Shown in pieces: positions 36,428-48,055 of a stretch of 64,000 nt of DNA (the stretch's first letter is position 1; each line of letters opens with the position of its first letter). The stretch comes from Adiantum capillus-veneris (lineage: Eukaryota > Streptophyta > Polypodiopsida > Polypodiales > Pteridaceae): assembly GCA_014529385.2 (NCBI GenBank), contig CM043969.1:16876446-16940445 (forward strand). The letters are read 5' to 3'. Made by a program: the position numbers and the translations under genes. The notes beneath the pieces are model-generated. The model had not been told where the DNA came from and ran no database searches. It saw nothing but the letters and a program-made list of their open reading frames with translations.

Positions 36428-36467
36428 TTTGCACTTGCACTCGCACACGCTTCCCGCAGCACCTTCA
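36220..36467 (+). repeat. Copia-A 3' LTR (248 bp) with (CT)31
   Basis: It starts TGTTGGGATTC after the polypurine tract and ends CACCTTCA before the CATAT duplication. It is 53 bp longer than the 5' LTR because of a (CT)31 run at 36,363-36,424. Confidence 0.93.
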
Positions 36468-36472
36468 CATAT

Positions 36473-37269
36473 GTTAGTACCAAGCAATCCAATTCAAAAG
36501 TACATATCTCTAGTTGGAGTTTGTTTACCACAAGGCAAACCATGTTTGCGACTAAGTTTAGTCTCCTCACGTTTAAGTCAGCTTCACAATCTTGAACATC
36601 GGCTATGGTGTGGTTGTCTATCGATGAAGAATGATAATAAGTCAAGGACTTATCCTTTGCTGATGAGTTATGTCAGCAAAGTTACTTTCAAGGAAAGTGA
36701 GAAGAGGTATTCTTTTGGATATATCTTAGTTGTGATACCTCTTCTCACTTTCCTTGGATATATCTTAGCTGTGATAACTCGTTTAGTATACTCAAATGAT
36801 TTCTAAATGGAGTCTAAATATGAGATTGTGAGGGACTAAACCATTCAACTCTCCACCCAGCCTCACTATATATAAGCTTGTAGCCATCCAAATATAGCAC
36901 CCCTTGACCACATATCCGTTCTGGCCCTTGGCCTGCTCGGTCTTACCCTAAGCATGACATTACCCCCCCTTGGAAAACACTAATGTTTTCTGCAGTGGCA
37001 TCCTTCATGGATCCAGTTGACCACTTAATTGGAACACGGTTTTGTAGGAGGTTCAATGAAAGCAAAAAGATTATCTTGATTTTCCACATTGTTGTCCCTT
37101 TGCAACCATTTTGTAAATTGGCCCATATCCAACATAGCGTATAGACACCATTTAGAACTCACTTGAGTATGATGAACGAGTTATCACAACTAAAATGTAT
37201 CTAAAAGAGTACCTCTTCTCAAATGTCAGGCCAAGGGTACAACTAGGAGCCAAGGTCTATAAGTAGGGG
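36473..37269. other. Region without a recognised gene, containing a short perfect hairpin
   Basis: No coding signal is clear. A 22-bp perfect inverted repeat with a 24-nt loop is at 36,689-36,710 and 36,735-36,756. A TTGGATATATCTTAG word repeats beside it. This may be a decayed 5' part of the copia element that follows, or its former host sequence. Confidence 0.5.
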
Positions 37270-38420
37270 GGTTGGGAGGAAGTTTTATATATGGAGCATC
37301 CACAAGGTTATGAGAATATGAGTCTATGTGGCCTTGTATGTAGGTTAAACAAAGAATTGTATGGGTTGAAGCAAGCTCCTAGAGGCTGGTATGAGAGGAT
37401 TGCGGCATTCCTCATTTGTTTGGGCTTTTAGATGTCTGATGTAGATCATTCATTGTATGTGCAGAAGAATGAGGCAAGAATTCTGGTGATATGCATCTAT
37501 GTGGATGACTTGATTGTTGGGGGTGATAATGTGGCTAAAGTAGAGGATGTACATGTTCTACTTATGTAGGAGTTTGAGATGAAAGACTTGGGAGACTTGC
37601 AGTATTTCTTGGACATTGAAATTGTTCACGCAGAAGAGGGTGTATGGTTGTCACAAAGACAGTATGCTTTGGGAATGTTGAAAAAGTATGGTATGGCTGA
37701 TTGTAAGCCAATTGTGATGCTCATAGATCAAAATTTGAAGATGGGGAATGATGTAGGTCAAATACTTGAGAATGATACCATGTATAGAAAGATTGTGGGC
37801 TTGATCTACTTGACTACCTTACGTCCAGACTTGAGCTACATAGTTGGATTGGTGAGTCGGTATATGCAGTATTCCAAGAAACCACACTTGGATGCAGTGA
37901 GGCACACATTGCACTATTCTAGTGCTACTTTGGATTATGAACTCTTTTAAAGGGTTGATGTGGACTTGCAACACTATGGTTGCACAGATGTAGATTGGGT
38001 CTGTAGGACATACGATCGTAGGTCTACCAACTTATTCATTTTTTCACTTGGGAGTGTTGTTATCACATGGAGAAGCATGAAGCAACCTAAGATTGATCTA
38101 TTGTATACAGAGGTAGAGTACAGCGGTGCCCCAGTGGAGGCATGTAAGGTAGCATGGCTGACATTGCTACTTCAGAACTTTGGAGTACAGGTACAGAAGC
38201 CGGTTGCCATATATTATGACAACCTCAACAACATAACTTTGGCTCAAAACCCAGTGTTTCATGCAAGAACAAAGCACATTGAGGTGCATTACCACTTCAT
38301 CAGAGAAATTGTCCTAACAGGTGATATCGACCTTGAGTACATGGAGACGGATGAGTAGGTTGCAGATACCTTCACGAAGGCCCTTGGAGTGGAAAAGCTC
38401 TGGCATTTTCAAGCGATGCT
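37270..38420 (+). pseudogene. Copia-C: RT and RNase H of a third, 5'-truncated copia element
   Basis: It begins in RT at VLYMEHPQGYE (about 37,283). It continues with NKELYGLKQAPRGWYERI, ICIYVDDLIVGG (YVDD) and FEMKDLGDLQYFL, then LVSRYMQYSKKPHLDAVRH. RNase H shows DVDWVCRTYDRRST, TEVEYSGAPVEACKVAWL and IYYDNLNNITLAQNPVFHARTKHIE. Stops occur near 37,430, 37,568, 37,948 and 38,356. Its sequence is of a different copia lineage from Copia-A and -B. Confidence 0.88.
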
Positions 38421-38481
38421 TAGCATACAGGAGATGGAGTGATGCTTGGCATACGAGAGATGGTGTTGAACTTGAGGGGGA

Positions 38482-38810
38482 GTGTTGAGATGTCAAGCTC
38501 AACATGTACGACTCTTGGATGACTATCACCGACACTTATAATCATTGTCAATGGTAGTGATTATAACTATCGACGATAGTGATTACAAAATATTTATACT
38601 ACAACTATACTATACTGAGTTGGTCTACCTACTAGAGTGATGGCACGCTTATCCATTCACCTCACTCACTAGCTATTCATACTACACTATTGTACTTTTT
38701 CCTTTATGTTATTATTTTCCCCTATGTTTTTTTGTAGACTTCTTATCTTGAGTTAGTGAAGAAGAAGAAGAAGAATAGGGTTTACCTCCATCTATGTGAG
38801 TTGTGTGTTC
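38482..38810 (+). repeat. Probable 3' LTR of Copia-C
   Basis: TGTTGAGATGTCAAGC follows the polypurine tract TTGAGGGGGAG (38,471-38,481). The inside has a (GAA)n stretch near 38,758-38,775. The right end is approximate, as there is no partner LTR. Confidence 0.55.
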
Positions 38811-39062
38811 TTGCAAGAGCTCAGGCTCTCTCATTTTCTCTCTCTTAACGCCAAAAACACGGCCATTGCGTAGCATTGAACCGCCAACGAGATGGTTTCA
38901 AAAGGCCATGAAAATTTGTGTATACACCATAGCTCCCTCCTCTGCAAGCATCATGGCCATAAAAAACAGTCTCTATGTCAAAGAAGAAAGTCAAAGAAAA
39001 ATCCAAATAGTTTTTTCAAAAATACAAAGATGCTTTTTGCTAGGAGCATATAGATTTAAAAG
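38811..39062. other. Short region with no recognised feature
   Basis: About 250 bases between the Copia-C LTR and the Gyp-C RT start. No coding or repeat signal is convincing. Confidence 0.4.
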
Positions 39063-40146
39063 GAATTGACCGTGAGGTTTTCCAACATAGAATAACATTT
39101 AACCCTGATGATAAACTAGTGAGATTACAAAGATATAGAATGAACCCAAGGTATGCTAAGAAGTCAAATAAGAGATCGACAACCTTTTGAATGTGGGATT
39201 CATCACTAAAGTGGCAAGTAGTGGCTCATTGTTCCCAATAGTAGTGATAACAAAGAAAAATGGAAAAATTAGAGTCTATGTGGACTACAAGAAGCTAAAT
39301 ACACAAATAATCAAAGATCATTTTCCATTAGCATTCACAGACATGATGATTGATGAGATAGTTGGACATGAGATGTACAACTTTTTGGACAGATACAGTG
39401 GGTACAATCAGCTAAAAATGGCATCAGAGGGGTGAGCAAAAACAACATTCATCACAGAATGGGGAGAATTCATGTATCTAGTAATGCCATTTGGTTTATG
39501 CAATGCTCCAGTGACATTTTCCAGACGCATGATGGAGATTTTCATTGAGTTCTTGCACAAAATTTTGGCAATTTTTGTGGAGCAAGGGTATTCCAGTATA
39601 GAAAGGGAGGCAGTCAAAGAATGGTTTTCAGTGCTACAAAATTTAAATACTATTTGGTAGGAAAACTTTTCCATGTCTATGTAAATCATCAGAATCTATT
39701 TTACCTGATAAACAAGGTCGTCATCTAAAGAAGATTGATCAAATGGATGATGTTTTACCTAGAATCTGATTTTAAGATTTTTCATAAGCCTTTTAAGACT
39801 CATTGCAGCACGTACTTTCTGTATAGAAGCATGAAAGGTGTCTCATTAGATTCACTAAGAGATGAGCTAGTAGATTTTGAATTCTTCTAGACTATGAGTG
39901 AGCGAGGTAGGAACTCAACAATTTCTTACAGTATGGTAGATTACCTGAAGACCAATCACAATTTAGTAAGAAGGTGCTCATTCTCAAAAGCATGAATGTT
40001 ACTATCATTGTGGATCTTTGTATCGATTGGATATTGGTGGAGTGTTGGGAAGGTTTTTACGTGTGCAAGGAAGGATGTAAGTGATTACTGAGGTGCATTG
40101 TGGTCACTATTAATTACGTTCATAATAAAACTTTATTGGCTGGTTT
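39063..40146 (+). pseudogene. Gyp-C: gypsy RT/RNase H fragment with internal deletion
   Basis: RT starts near 39,130 (YRMNPRYAKK, LNVGFITKVASSG) and reads VITKKNGKIRVYVDYKKLN, NFLDRYSGYNQLKM and VMPFGLCNAPVTFSRRM. At about 39,585 ILAIFV, which should run on to the catalytic DD, is joined directly to SSIEREAVKEWF, a piece of RNase H. The palm aspartates, thumb and connection are thus deleted. Decayed RNase H and linker follow, then HCGHY of the integrase zinc module, up to the Copia-B insertion. Confidence 0.8.
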
Positions 40147-40338
40147 TGAAGGAGTACGAGCGGAAGTGCGACGCGAGAGAGAGTGCGAGTAGAAGAGCAC
40201 GACGATATGGTGAACTCGCTCTACTGTAATGTGTAGAGCATAGTGAGTTCTTATTAGGTTTTAACAAAATAATATGTGTACATACCTGGCGGCCCGCCCA
40301 CTTACCTGGGCGACCACATTGGGCTTTATACCCCAACA
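40147..40338 (-). repeat. Copia-B 3' LTR (192 bp)
   Basis: On the minus strand it runs TGTTGGGGTATAAAGC...CTCCTTCA and is preceded by the polypurine-like AAGTGGGAGGT (40,339-40,349). The TATAAAG word inside it is changed to TCTAAAG in the other LTR. Confidence 0.95.
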
Positions 40339-40427
40339 ACCTCCCACTTAAAGTCCAATGTGGTACTTTAAGTGTGAGAGAAGCTACTATACAAGCTAAT
40401 ATACAAGAGATGTAGAGAAGTGATGTA

Positions 40428-43400
40428 CTACCCTACACCTAACTGCTTGCGAAAATGCGCAAAGCTCTCTGAGGGAAGTCCTTTTGTAAGTAGATCAGCA
40501 GGCTTTTCTGTGGTGTGAACTTTGACAAGCTGAAGTTGCTTATCCTCGAGCATTTCCCTAATGAAATGATACTTCACATCCACATGCTTTGTCTTTGAGT
40601 GATAAACTGGATTGCGAGCCAATTGTATAGCACTTTGACTATCACAATATAACACAGGCATCTCTTCTTTGATTCCCAAATCTGTTACTAGTCGATTAAG
40701 CCAAATTGATTCTTTGCATGCCTCTGATGCTGCAACATATTCAGCCTCTGTAGTAGACTGAGTAACACAATCTTGTAATCTAGAACGCCATGATACTGCT
40801 CCACCAGCCAATGTAAAGACATACCCTGACGTAGACCTTCGGTTGTCTAAGTCACCTGCATAATCTGAGTCTGTAAAACCCTTTACACTTAGCTCCTGAC
40901 TCCCATAGCATATACGCATACTCTTTGTAGCTTTCAGGTATCTCAATATTCCTTTCATTGCCTCCCAATGTTTCTTGCCTGGGTTTGACATGTATCGACT
41001 TACTACTCCCACTGCAAATGCAATGTCTGGGCGAGTAGCAATCATTGCATACATCAAACTACCCACTGCAGACGCATATGGAATATTATCCATTTCAGCA
41101 TGTTCTTCCTTAGACACAGGACAATCTTGTTTGCTAAGTTTCACATATGGTGGCAATGGAACACTCAATGCCTTTCCCTTCTCCATATTGAAACGTTGCA
41201 AAACCTTGTCAATATACTCTGTTTGAGATAACCAAATCAACTTCTTTGATCTGTCTCTCTCAATGCGCATACCAAGTATATGACTTGCCTCATCCATGTC
41301 TTTCATGTCAAACGATTTTGCCATCTTTGACTTCAAAGCTGAAATTTCTTCCAATTGCTTGCCAGCAATCAACATGTCATCCACATACAAAATAAGGATC
41401 AGCCAACTACCATCCTTAGCCTTCTTTGTATATAGGCAGTGATCGAACTCACTACGTTTGTAGCCTTGAGAAATCATAAACTTGTGGAATTTATGGTACC
41501 ATGCCCTCGGTGATTGTTTTAAGCCATAAAGACTCTTTAACAACTGGCATGCCCAATCTTCCTTGCCTTTCTCAACAAACCCTTCTGGCTGCTGCATGTA
41601 AATTTCCACATCTAAATCACCATGCAAGAACGTTGTCTTGACATCCATTTGGTGCAACACCAAATTTAATATGGCAACCAATGCAAGAAAGCATCTCAAT
41701 GTAGTCATCTTGACCACTGGAGAGAAGACTTCATCAAAGTCAATGCCTTGTTCTTGCTTAAAGCCCTTGGCAACAAGCCTTGCTTTGTACTTTGGCTGAC
41801 TATCATGAACGATGATCTTATACCTGTAAACCCATTTACAAGGTAGAGCCTTTTTGCCCTGTGGTAATTTAACTAGCTTCCATGTCTTGTTTTTATGCAG
41901 AGCTGTCATCTCTGACTGCATGGCCAATTTCCAATTCCCGGAGTCCTTCATTTGCACTGCTTCCTTGTAACATGAAGGCTCATTGCAATCAGTCAACATG
42001 ACATAGTTCATAGATGGAACAAACCTATCAGGAGGTCGCGTGACACGTCCAGATCTACGCACAATAGGTGGCTAAGGCTCAACCACAACCTGTGGTTCCA
42101 CTCTATCCTGTCCTTGCTCCTCTTGAGCCCTGACATTTTGTCTTGCACGTGCAGGTCCATCTTCTTGGAAGACAAATCTTCTAATCTCCTCAACCCTCTC
42201 TGGTTTAGAATGATATTTGGATTCATTAAAGTGAACATCATTGCTGTGGACAACCTTTCTGGATTCGCGATCCCAAAGTATGTACCCCATCACACCAGAA
42301 TTACCATAGCCTAGAAAGATGCACTTTCTACTCTTTGGCTCAAGTTTGTTCCTAAATTCCTTTGGAACGTGAGTATATGCCTCACAGCCAAAGACTCTGA
42401 GATGCTTGTATGAGGGCATTTTGCCTGACCATACCATCTCTGGCACTGAATCCTTCTGCAAAACCTTGCTAGGAGATCTATTTACAAGATGAACAGCTGT
42501 TGATACAACTTCATCCCAAAACCCATTTGGCAGCTGTGCATTAGACAACATACTTCTGACCTTCTCTTGTATGGTCCTATTCATCCTCTCAGCAACACCA
42601 TTTTGAGGAGGATTGTAAGGAGAAGTAAGTTCACGTTTTATACCTTTTGACTCACAAAAGTCCTGAAAGGCCTTTGAAACATACTCTCCACCATTGTCAG
42701 TGCGTAAGCATTTAAGCTTCTTGCCACTCTGATTCTCCACAAGTGTCACAAACGTTTTGAAAACACTAAACGCTTCATCCTTGTGCTTGAGAAAGTAAAC
42801 CCATACTTTCCTCAAGTAATCATCTATAAATGTCATAAAGAAAGAAGCTCCCCCTAGAGATAGGTTAGGCATAGGTCCACACAAATCACTATGAACAAGT
42901 GCCAACTGTGAATCTCTTCTACTGCTTCTATGCTTATGTGGCTGCTGTGTTTGCTTACCATACAAACAATGTTCACAGAATTAAAAATCATTAAATGAAA
43001 AGCCAGGCAAATAACCAGAACGAGACAAGATTTCCATTCCCTTCTTGGACATATATCCTAACCGGCTATGCCACAAAGAAACGTTCGGCTGCTCGGTTAC
43101 ATTCATTACATTTTTAGAGACATTTGATACATAAATCATGTAAAGTCCTTCAGACTTTACTCCATGTGCTACTGTCATAGAACCCTTGGATATCTTCCAC
43201 ATGTTCTGTCCAAAAGTGGCGACGTAGCCAGCATCATCAAGTAAACCTGTGCTAATCAAGCTCTTTGTAATTGCGGGAACATGTCTCACATTCTTCAGCG
43301 TGAAAGAAGAGCCATTCTGAAACTTCAATTGAACATCTCCAACACCTAAGATCTCACATGTCTGCCCATTGCCTAGCCGAACATGATCTTTAGTGGTCAC

Positions 43401-44408
43401 ATAAGAGGTAAACCACTCCTTGTTTGGAGACACATGAAGTGATGCCCCTGAGTCCATAATCCAGTCACTCAGGGCATTTCCATCAGATGCTGTAAGAAGA
43501 GCTGAGTCCATTGTATTCTTCAAGAAGTAGATGTCTCCTGACACTAGACTGTCATCCTCTGCAACAGTGTTTGTCACATTTATTTCTTGAATCTTCACTG
43601 AGGACTTGTTCTTCTCACCATGGTCTTCAGCTTTCTCTTTGCCTTTTTCTGCTTTCCATTCTCTGCAGTCTCTTTTCATGTGACCCTTCTTGCCACAATG
43701 GTAGCATTCTATGTCACTCTTGCCTTTAGCACTGCGGGACTTGCTACGAGACTGATTCCTCTTTCCACCTTTGTACTTTTCTTTGGTCCTTCCCCTGACA
43801 ACTAAGGCTGTTCCTTTGCCTTTGTCCATTGTCTTTCTATTGGTTTCTTCAGTAACTAGACTTCCTTCTACACCTGCTATGTTCAAACCATATGGAGGTG
43901 CAGAATTACTCAAAGCTGTGCGAAAAGTGTCCCAACTTTCCGGCAATGTGATCAACAGGAACATAGCTCTAACAGGTTCATCAAACTTGACACCTTGAGT
44001 TGACAACTGACTATAGATTGTGTTGAATTCATTCAGATGATTGGACATAGATGCCCCTTCTTTCATCTTCAAGTCAACAAGCTTCTTAAGCCAGTATACA
44101 TGTGAAGCTGCACTCTGCTTCTCATAAAGATCACTCAGCTATAACCATGCTTGATAAGCCGACATCTCGTCTGCTACATTGAAGTAAACGCTTTCTGCCA
44201 AAGTCGGCATAATGGTAGAAAGTGCCAATTCATCCATTTCGCTCCATTCATCTTCGTCCATATCTTCTGGTTTTATCCCCTTGAGCTTTATAGGTTTTAT
44301 CTGCTTCTTTTGTACCAACACGTGCCAAATCTGTTGCTTCCACAATGGGAAATTGGTTCCATCCAGCTTCTTGATATTGTAAAGAGCAGTGTCCTGTGAT
44401 CCAGCCAT
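40428..44408 (-). pseudogene. Copia-B gag-pol, one frame with three in-frame stops
   Basis: It starts at the ATG at 44,408 (MAGSQDTALYNIKKLDGTNF). In one unbroken frame come gag, a CCHC knuckle (CYHCGKKGHMKRDC, perfect spacing), protease (MDSGASLHV, catalytic DSG kept), GAG-pre-integrase (LWHSRLGYMS), and integrase (LVHSDLCGPM, LRTDNGGEYV, NPPQNGVAERMN). RT follows (QMDVKTTFLHGDLDVEIYMQQPEGF, YGLKQSPRAWY, ILYVDDMLIAG), then RNase H (GFTDSDYAGDLDNRRSTSGY, YCDSQSAIQLARNPVYHSKTKH). The normal end is at 40,428. Premature stops are TAG 44,139-44,141, TAA 42,981-42,983 and TAG 42,072-42,074, with no frameshift. Catalytic residues of all enzymes are kept, so decay is recent. Confidence 0.95.
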
Positions 44409-45492
44409 AGCTACGCTTCACAATGGTTTACTTTCCTGGGAAAAATTCGGCAGAGTTTCCCCTGTAAACTGACCTCTGAACCAATATCAACCTGTCAAAT
44501 GAACCAAGAAAGCTTCAGATTCTGCATAAATTTCGGCAGAGTCTCCTTTGTAAAAGGGCTCTGGTGTACTCAAAAACAAACCAAAAAACAGCTCAAAAAA
44601 CACTGTCTCTCTGACACTGTAAGCTGCGGGTAAACCTGTCCTGCACCTGTACTGTCTTTGACTGTCCTTTCACTGTCCTGTAAGCATAGACTGCGACAAT
44701 GCCTCAACGGCAGTAAAGCAAAGATGCAATCCCAACTGTCTAACTCACAGTCAATACATCCTAGCTACCTATCTAAGGGTGCTCGAGGGATCGCTCCAAG
44801 ACCTGTATCACCGAAAGGATCTCAACATTCGAGAATCCCCCAGCTCAATAAAACCTCACTCGACCCTCAACAAAGGCTGTAGTAAATCTGACAGTACATA
44901 GACTTCCCACAAAGTCATACATCCACAAATTTCCCACTGTATGCTGTAACCGCTACGGCGGTTGTTTGCTGCGTGACTCACAGCCAGCAAACCCTCAACA
45001 AACATACATCATCTCTAACAATACATCCCATGTGGAAGTACCTGCAATGTCAGGATGAAATCTGGAATATCAAGTAGCAAACACAAGCTACCTGATGAAC
45101 TAGTGGATGTCGCCTACAGTCTGTGTGTAGATATGCCCGTGTCGTATGTGACACGCCTCCAAGAACTGTGAGCCGTCCTTCGATGTGTAGACAGCCACAA
45201 ATCAACACTCTGGGAGTGTCGATATCCTCAGCACCTGCAGTCGTAGGCCAAAAACCCCAAATTTGCAGAGTCGGATCTGCACCCGTCGAGACCACGTAGT
45301 CGAAAATGGCCTGCGCAGACCTTTGTCGAAGCCGAACGGTGGCCGAGATGACCTCATAATGAAATTCTGACAACACCAAGCCCTTCAGGCTCTCCCACGA
45401 GATTTGGGGTCGTGTCTTCGCCTGTCGAATTTCACTCCAATCTGAGTTGGTGACTCTAGCCTCCTGCAGTGCTGCCCCGAGCCTCGATCTGA
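44409..45492 (-). other. Copia-B leader with a 109-codon upstream ORF
   Basis: The leader lies between primer site and gag ATG. It holds an ATG-started ORF at 45,379-45,050 (109 codons, no family recognised) and, near 44,850-44,823, the block shared with the Copia-A leader. The ORF has no counterpart that I could see in Copia-A, so it may be chance. Confidence 0.65.
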
Positions 45493-45504
45493 GCTCTGAT
45501 ACCA
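45493..45504 (-). other. Copia-B primer binding site
   Basis: The minus strand reads TGGTATCAGAGC, complementary to initiator tRNA-Met, two bases inside the LTR end. Confidence 0.93.
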
Positions 45505-45506
45505 GT

Positions 45507-45698
45507 TAAAGGAGTACGAGCGGAAGTGCGACGCGAGAGAGAGTGCGAGAAGAAGAGCACGACGATATGGTGAACTCGCTCTACTGTAATGTGTAGAGCA
45601 TAGTGAGTTCTTATTAGGTTTTAACAAAAGAATATGTGTACATACCTGGCGGCCCGCCCACTTACCTGGGCGACCACATTGGGCTTTAGACCCGAACA
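45507..45698 (-). repeat. Copia-B 5' LTR (192 bp)
   Basis: On the minus strand it runs TGTTCGGGTCTAAAGC...CTCCTTTA. The terminal CA seen in the 3' LTR is TA here, one of the five differences. Confidence 0.95.
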
Positions 45699-45703
45699 GG
45701 TTT

Positions 45704-46640
45704 ATGGTGATAGAGTATGGTGTCAGATTTTTTAGCCTTCAGACAAACTATTCGATATTTTCATGAGAATGGGCAAACCTACTGCAATAGATATGACATC
45801 TCTGGCCACTATTTAGCCCATGGAGATATTTAAGAAATGGGGTCTTCATTTTATGGGACCTTTTACGAGGGTGAGACCCAGGAAGAATAAGTACATAGTC
45901 ATGGCAACATGATATGTCAGTTAATAAGTGGGTGATAGCCAAGGTACTACCAAATAATATGTCCAAGCCCACAACTTGGTTTATTGATAATCACATCATA
46001 GGTTGGTATGGATACCCTCTCAAAATAGTCTTTGACCAGGGAACTCATTTTATTAACAATACTATCGAGATCTAGACTAAGATATTCTCCATGAAGCATT
46101 GGAAATCAACAAGGTATTATCCTAGATGCAATGGACATGTTGAGAGTAGTAATAAGACCGTAAAAACTATTCCAACAAAGACTAGGGAAATAGCCTTAGA
46201 CTAGGGAACTCATTTTATTAACAATACTATCCATATCTTGACTGAGATATCCTCCATGAAGCATTGGAAATCAACACCCTGTGATGCAATGGACATGTTG
46301 AGAGTAGTAATAAGACCATAAAGACTATTTTAACAAAGATTGTTCAGAAAGAGCTCCATAGTTGGGATGAGAAGATTCAGATTGCACTATGGGCATACTG
46401 AACAACTATCTGGCACTCGACATTGGTGGTAACTTTGGAAAGTTTCAAGATGGTAATTTCAGAGCGAAGTAGTGTGAGGCATCTCTCTAAGGGAGGGTTC
46501 CCACCTTCTACATGGATGGCCTATGACGGAGGGCACATAAAATGTCGAGCTAACTGCAAGGGTAGAATTCATAAAGGCTTTATCACTTTTAAATAACTCA
46601 GCTAGTTATATTTGGGACATGTATTGAAAATTGGAGCTTC
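45704..46640 (+). pseudogene. Gyp-C integrase remnant, continuing past Copia-B
   Basis: Joined to 40,146, the zinc module resumes. The core is readable through stops and shifts (MEIFKKWGLHFMGPF, KNKYIVMAT, PLKIVFDQGTHFINN, HVESSNKTVK). A segment from 46,034 is duplicated at 46,199. After about 46,400 the protein signal fades. Confidence 0.75.
46034..46345 (+). repeat. Tandem duplication inside the Gyp-C integrase
   Basis: GACCAGGGAACTCATTTTAT at 46,034 recurs as GACTAGGGAACTCATTTTAT at 46,199. The copies continue alike for about 145 bp each (GTTGAGAGTAGTAATAAGAC), with small deletions in the second. Confidence 0.85.
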
Positions 46641-46718
46641 AAGATTCAAATTATTTTGACGAGTTATTTGGGTCTCCTATGTCATGTCAGGGACCTACCC
46701 AACTATGCAAGGTGGGTA

Positions 46719-47430
46719 CGCCTTACTTTCACACGTTCCATGGACGAAACAAGAGCTTGTCACGTCCTTGAGAACAATATCAATGTAAACTAAAATCAGA
46801 TACACACTTTTAAATGACCCAAGAATCATCACAAGCTATATTATGACCACAAGTCAATCTCTATTGTTTTGTCAACCAAATTACACCCAAATGTAGTCAA
46901 ACTTGTACGGATGATAATCAAGACTCGAATGGCCAATCCTATGGTCTGAGAATCACCAAATAGTATAAGGTTACACAATGATATTGAACTTCACTCCTAT
47001 TTTTAACATAACAAAACTGGCATCTAAGGCATCCTATTGCTTAGAAATGATGATCTCTATCATAAGATATTAGGGAGTCACAAACCAACTTGAGAAACAT
47101 TGCGAGAGGCTTACATAACTTGAAGAGTCTTCACCCGACAATGTGTAGCAATCTTCAAAATCGAATTGCAACAACGTATGAAGGAGAAATGAGTAGATAA
47201 AGCTTGCAAATACACACCCTCACTAAATTGTATGCTCAACATAGTTATTCTCATTAAAAACTTATCAAAATAAGTTACAAAAGTGACATTTATACTTTGG
47301 CTAGACTTGACAAAATGAGTATAACCAAAAGTGATAAATACAAACTAGAAGCTTGTAGTCCCAACCCTCAACGACCTTGACTCATAATTACATCTGAAAT
47401 AATCAAAATTTACAAATCAGGATGACAAAC
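46719..47430 (-). repeat. Diverged LTR remnant related to the Gyp-A LTR
   Basis: Several words align in order with 23,114-23,982: a GTGGG...CGCCTTACTTTCAC start, TGCTTAGAAATGATG, AATGTGTAG, ATTGCAACAA, and TTACAAAAGTGACATTTATACTTTGGC with a TATA word. AGAAGCTTGTAG is shared near the end. It is the nearest repeat upstream of the bHLH gene, about 0.8 kb from its start codon. Confidence 0.5.
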
Positions 47431-48021
47431 TCAAAGTGGATGACATCATGTATTAATGACAAAATTACAAAATATGGCACATGATCTTCACTCTGCAACA
47501 ACTAATAGCTTAGCTGCTAGTAGTCTCAAAGGCTAATGAGACCTCATCTCATGGGTGTTGCATACCACGTTCAACGCAACAATGTAAGGATGTCTTCATA
47601 TGCAAAACCATTATTGTATGAGATGACTTGTAGATGTTGCTTGCATGGGGGTCGAACCCTTCCTAGCCAGTTGAGCGTCCTAATCTTTGCAAACTAGAAA
47701 GTTTACACGAAAGATGGACTCGCTACCCTTAGCTCGTCGAGTATGCACAAACCTGAAACGAACACACTTTTGTGTGTGAATACATAGTAATCAGCATCGT
47801 TTGTATAGCCTATACATGCATGCATTCACAAGTCAAGCGGCCTACCAACAATATTACCTAGATGGCACTGGGCGTCACCATGCATGTGTGTGATGTCATA
47901 GAAGGGTTCCACATGCTGCATGTCAACGCCCATTGAACGTGGCATCAGTGAGCACGCATTGGAGGATTGACTTCCTTTTATGGGAATGGGCTTTTTTAGG
48001 TCCTCCTTTTCTTGCGATTTT

Positions 48022-48023
<2 letters not shown>
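47431..48023. promoter_or_regulatory. Upstream region of the bHLH gene
   Basis: About 600 bases of unique-looking sequence with no ORF. I see no clear TATA box. The region leads into the CT tract at 48,024, which often marks the 5' end of plant transcripts, so the core promoter is probably here. Confidence 0.4.

Positions 48024-48055
<32 letters not shown>

Larger units (their letters stand above)
30793..36467 (+). mobile_element. Copia-A: full-length but decayed Ty1/copia retrotransposon
   Basis: Two LTRs (30,793-30,987 and 36,220-36,467) flank a Met primer site, gag, protease, integrase, RT and RNase H in copia order. The 5-bp target duplication CATAT is on both sides (30,788-30,792 and 36,468-36,472). 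The polypurine tract AAGTGGGAGTT lies at 36,209-36,219. The coding part has many stops and shifts, so it is immobile. Confidence 0.95.
40147..45698 (-). mobile_element. Copia-B: nearly intact Ty1/copia retrotransposon
   Basis: Two 192-bp LTRs (40,147-40,338 and 45,507-45,698) are bounded by the 5-bp target duplication GGTTT (40,142-40,146 and 45,699-45,703). By eye they differ at five of 192 positions. The inside has a Met primer site, a 1.08-kb leader and one gag-pol frame of 1,326 codons with only three premature stops. This is the youngest-looking element here. It interrupts Gyp-C. Confidence 0.96.

Noticed and set aside
43511-43998. Plus-strand ORFs with signal-peptide-like hydrophobic starts
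   Set aside because: They are antisense to the intact Copia-B gag-pol frame.
47640-47670. GGGGTCGAACCC word resembling a tRNA T-arm
   Set aside because: No acceptor stem, D-arm or anticodon arm can be placed around it.
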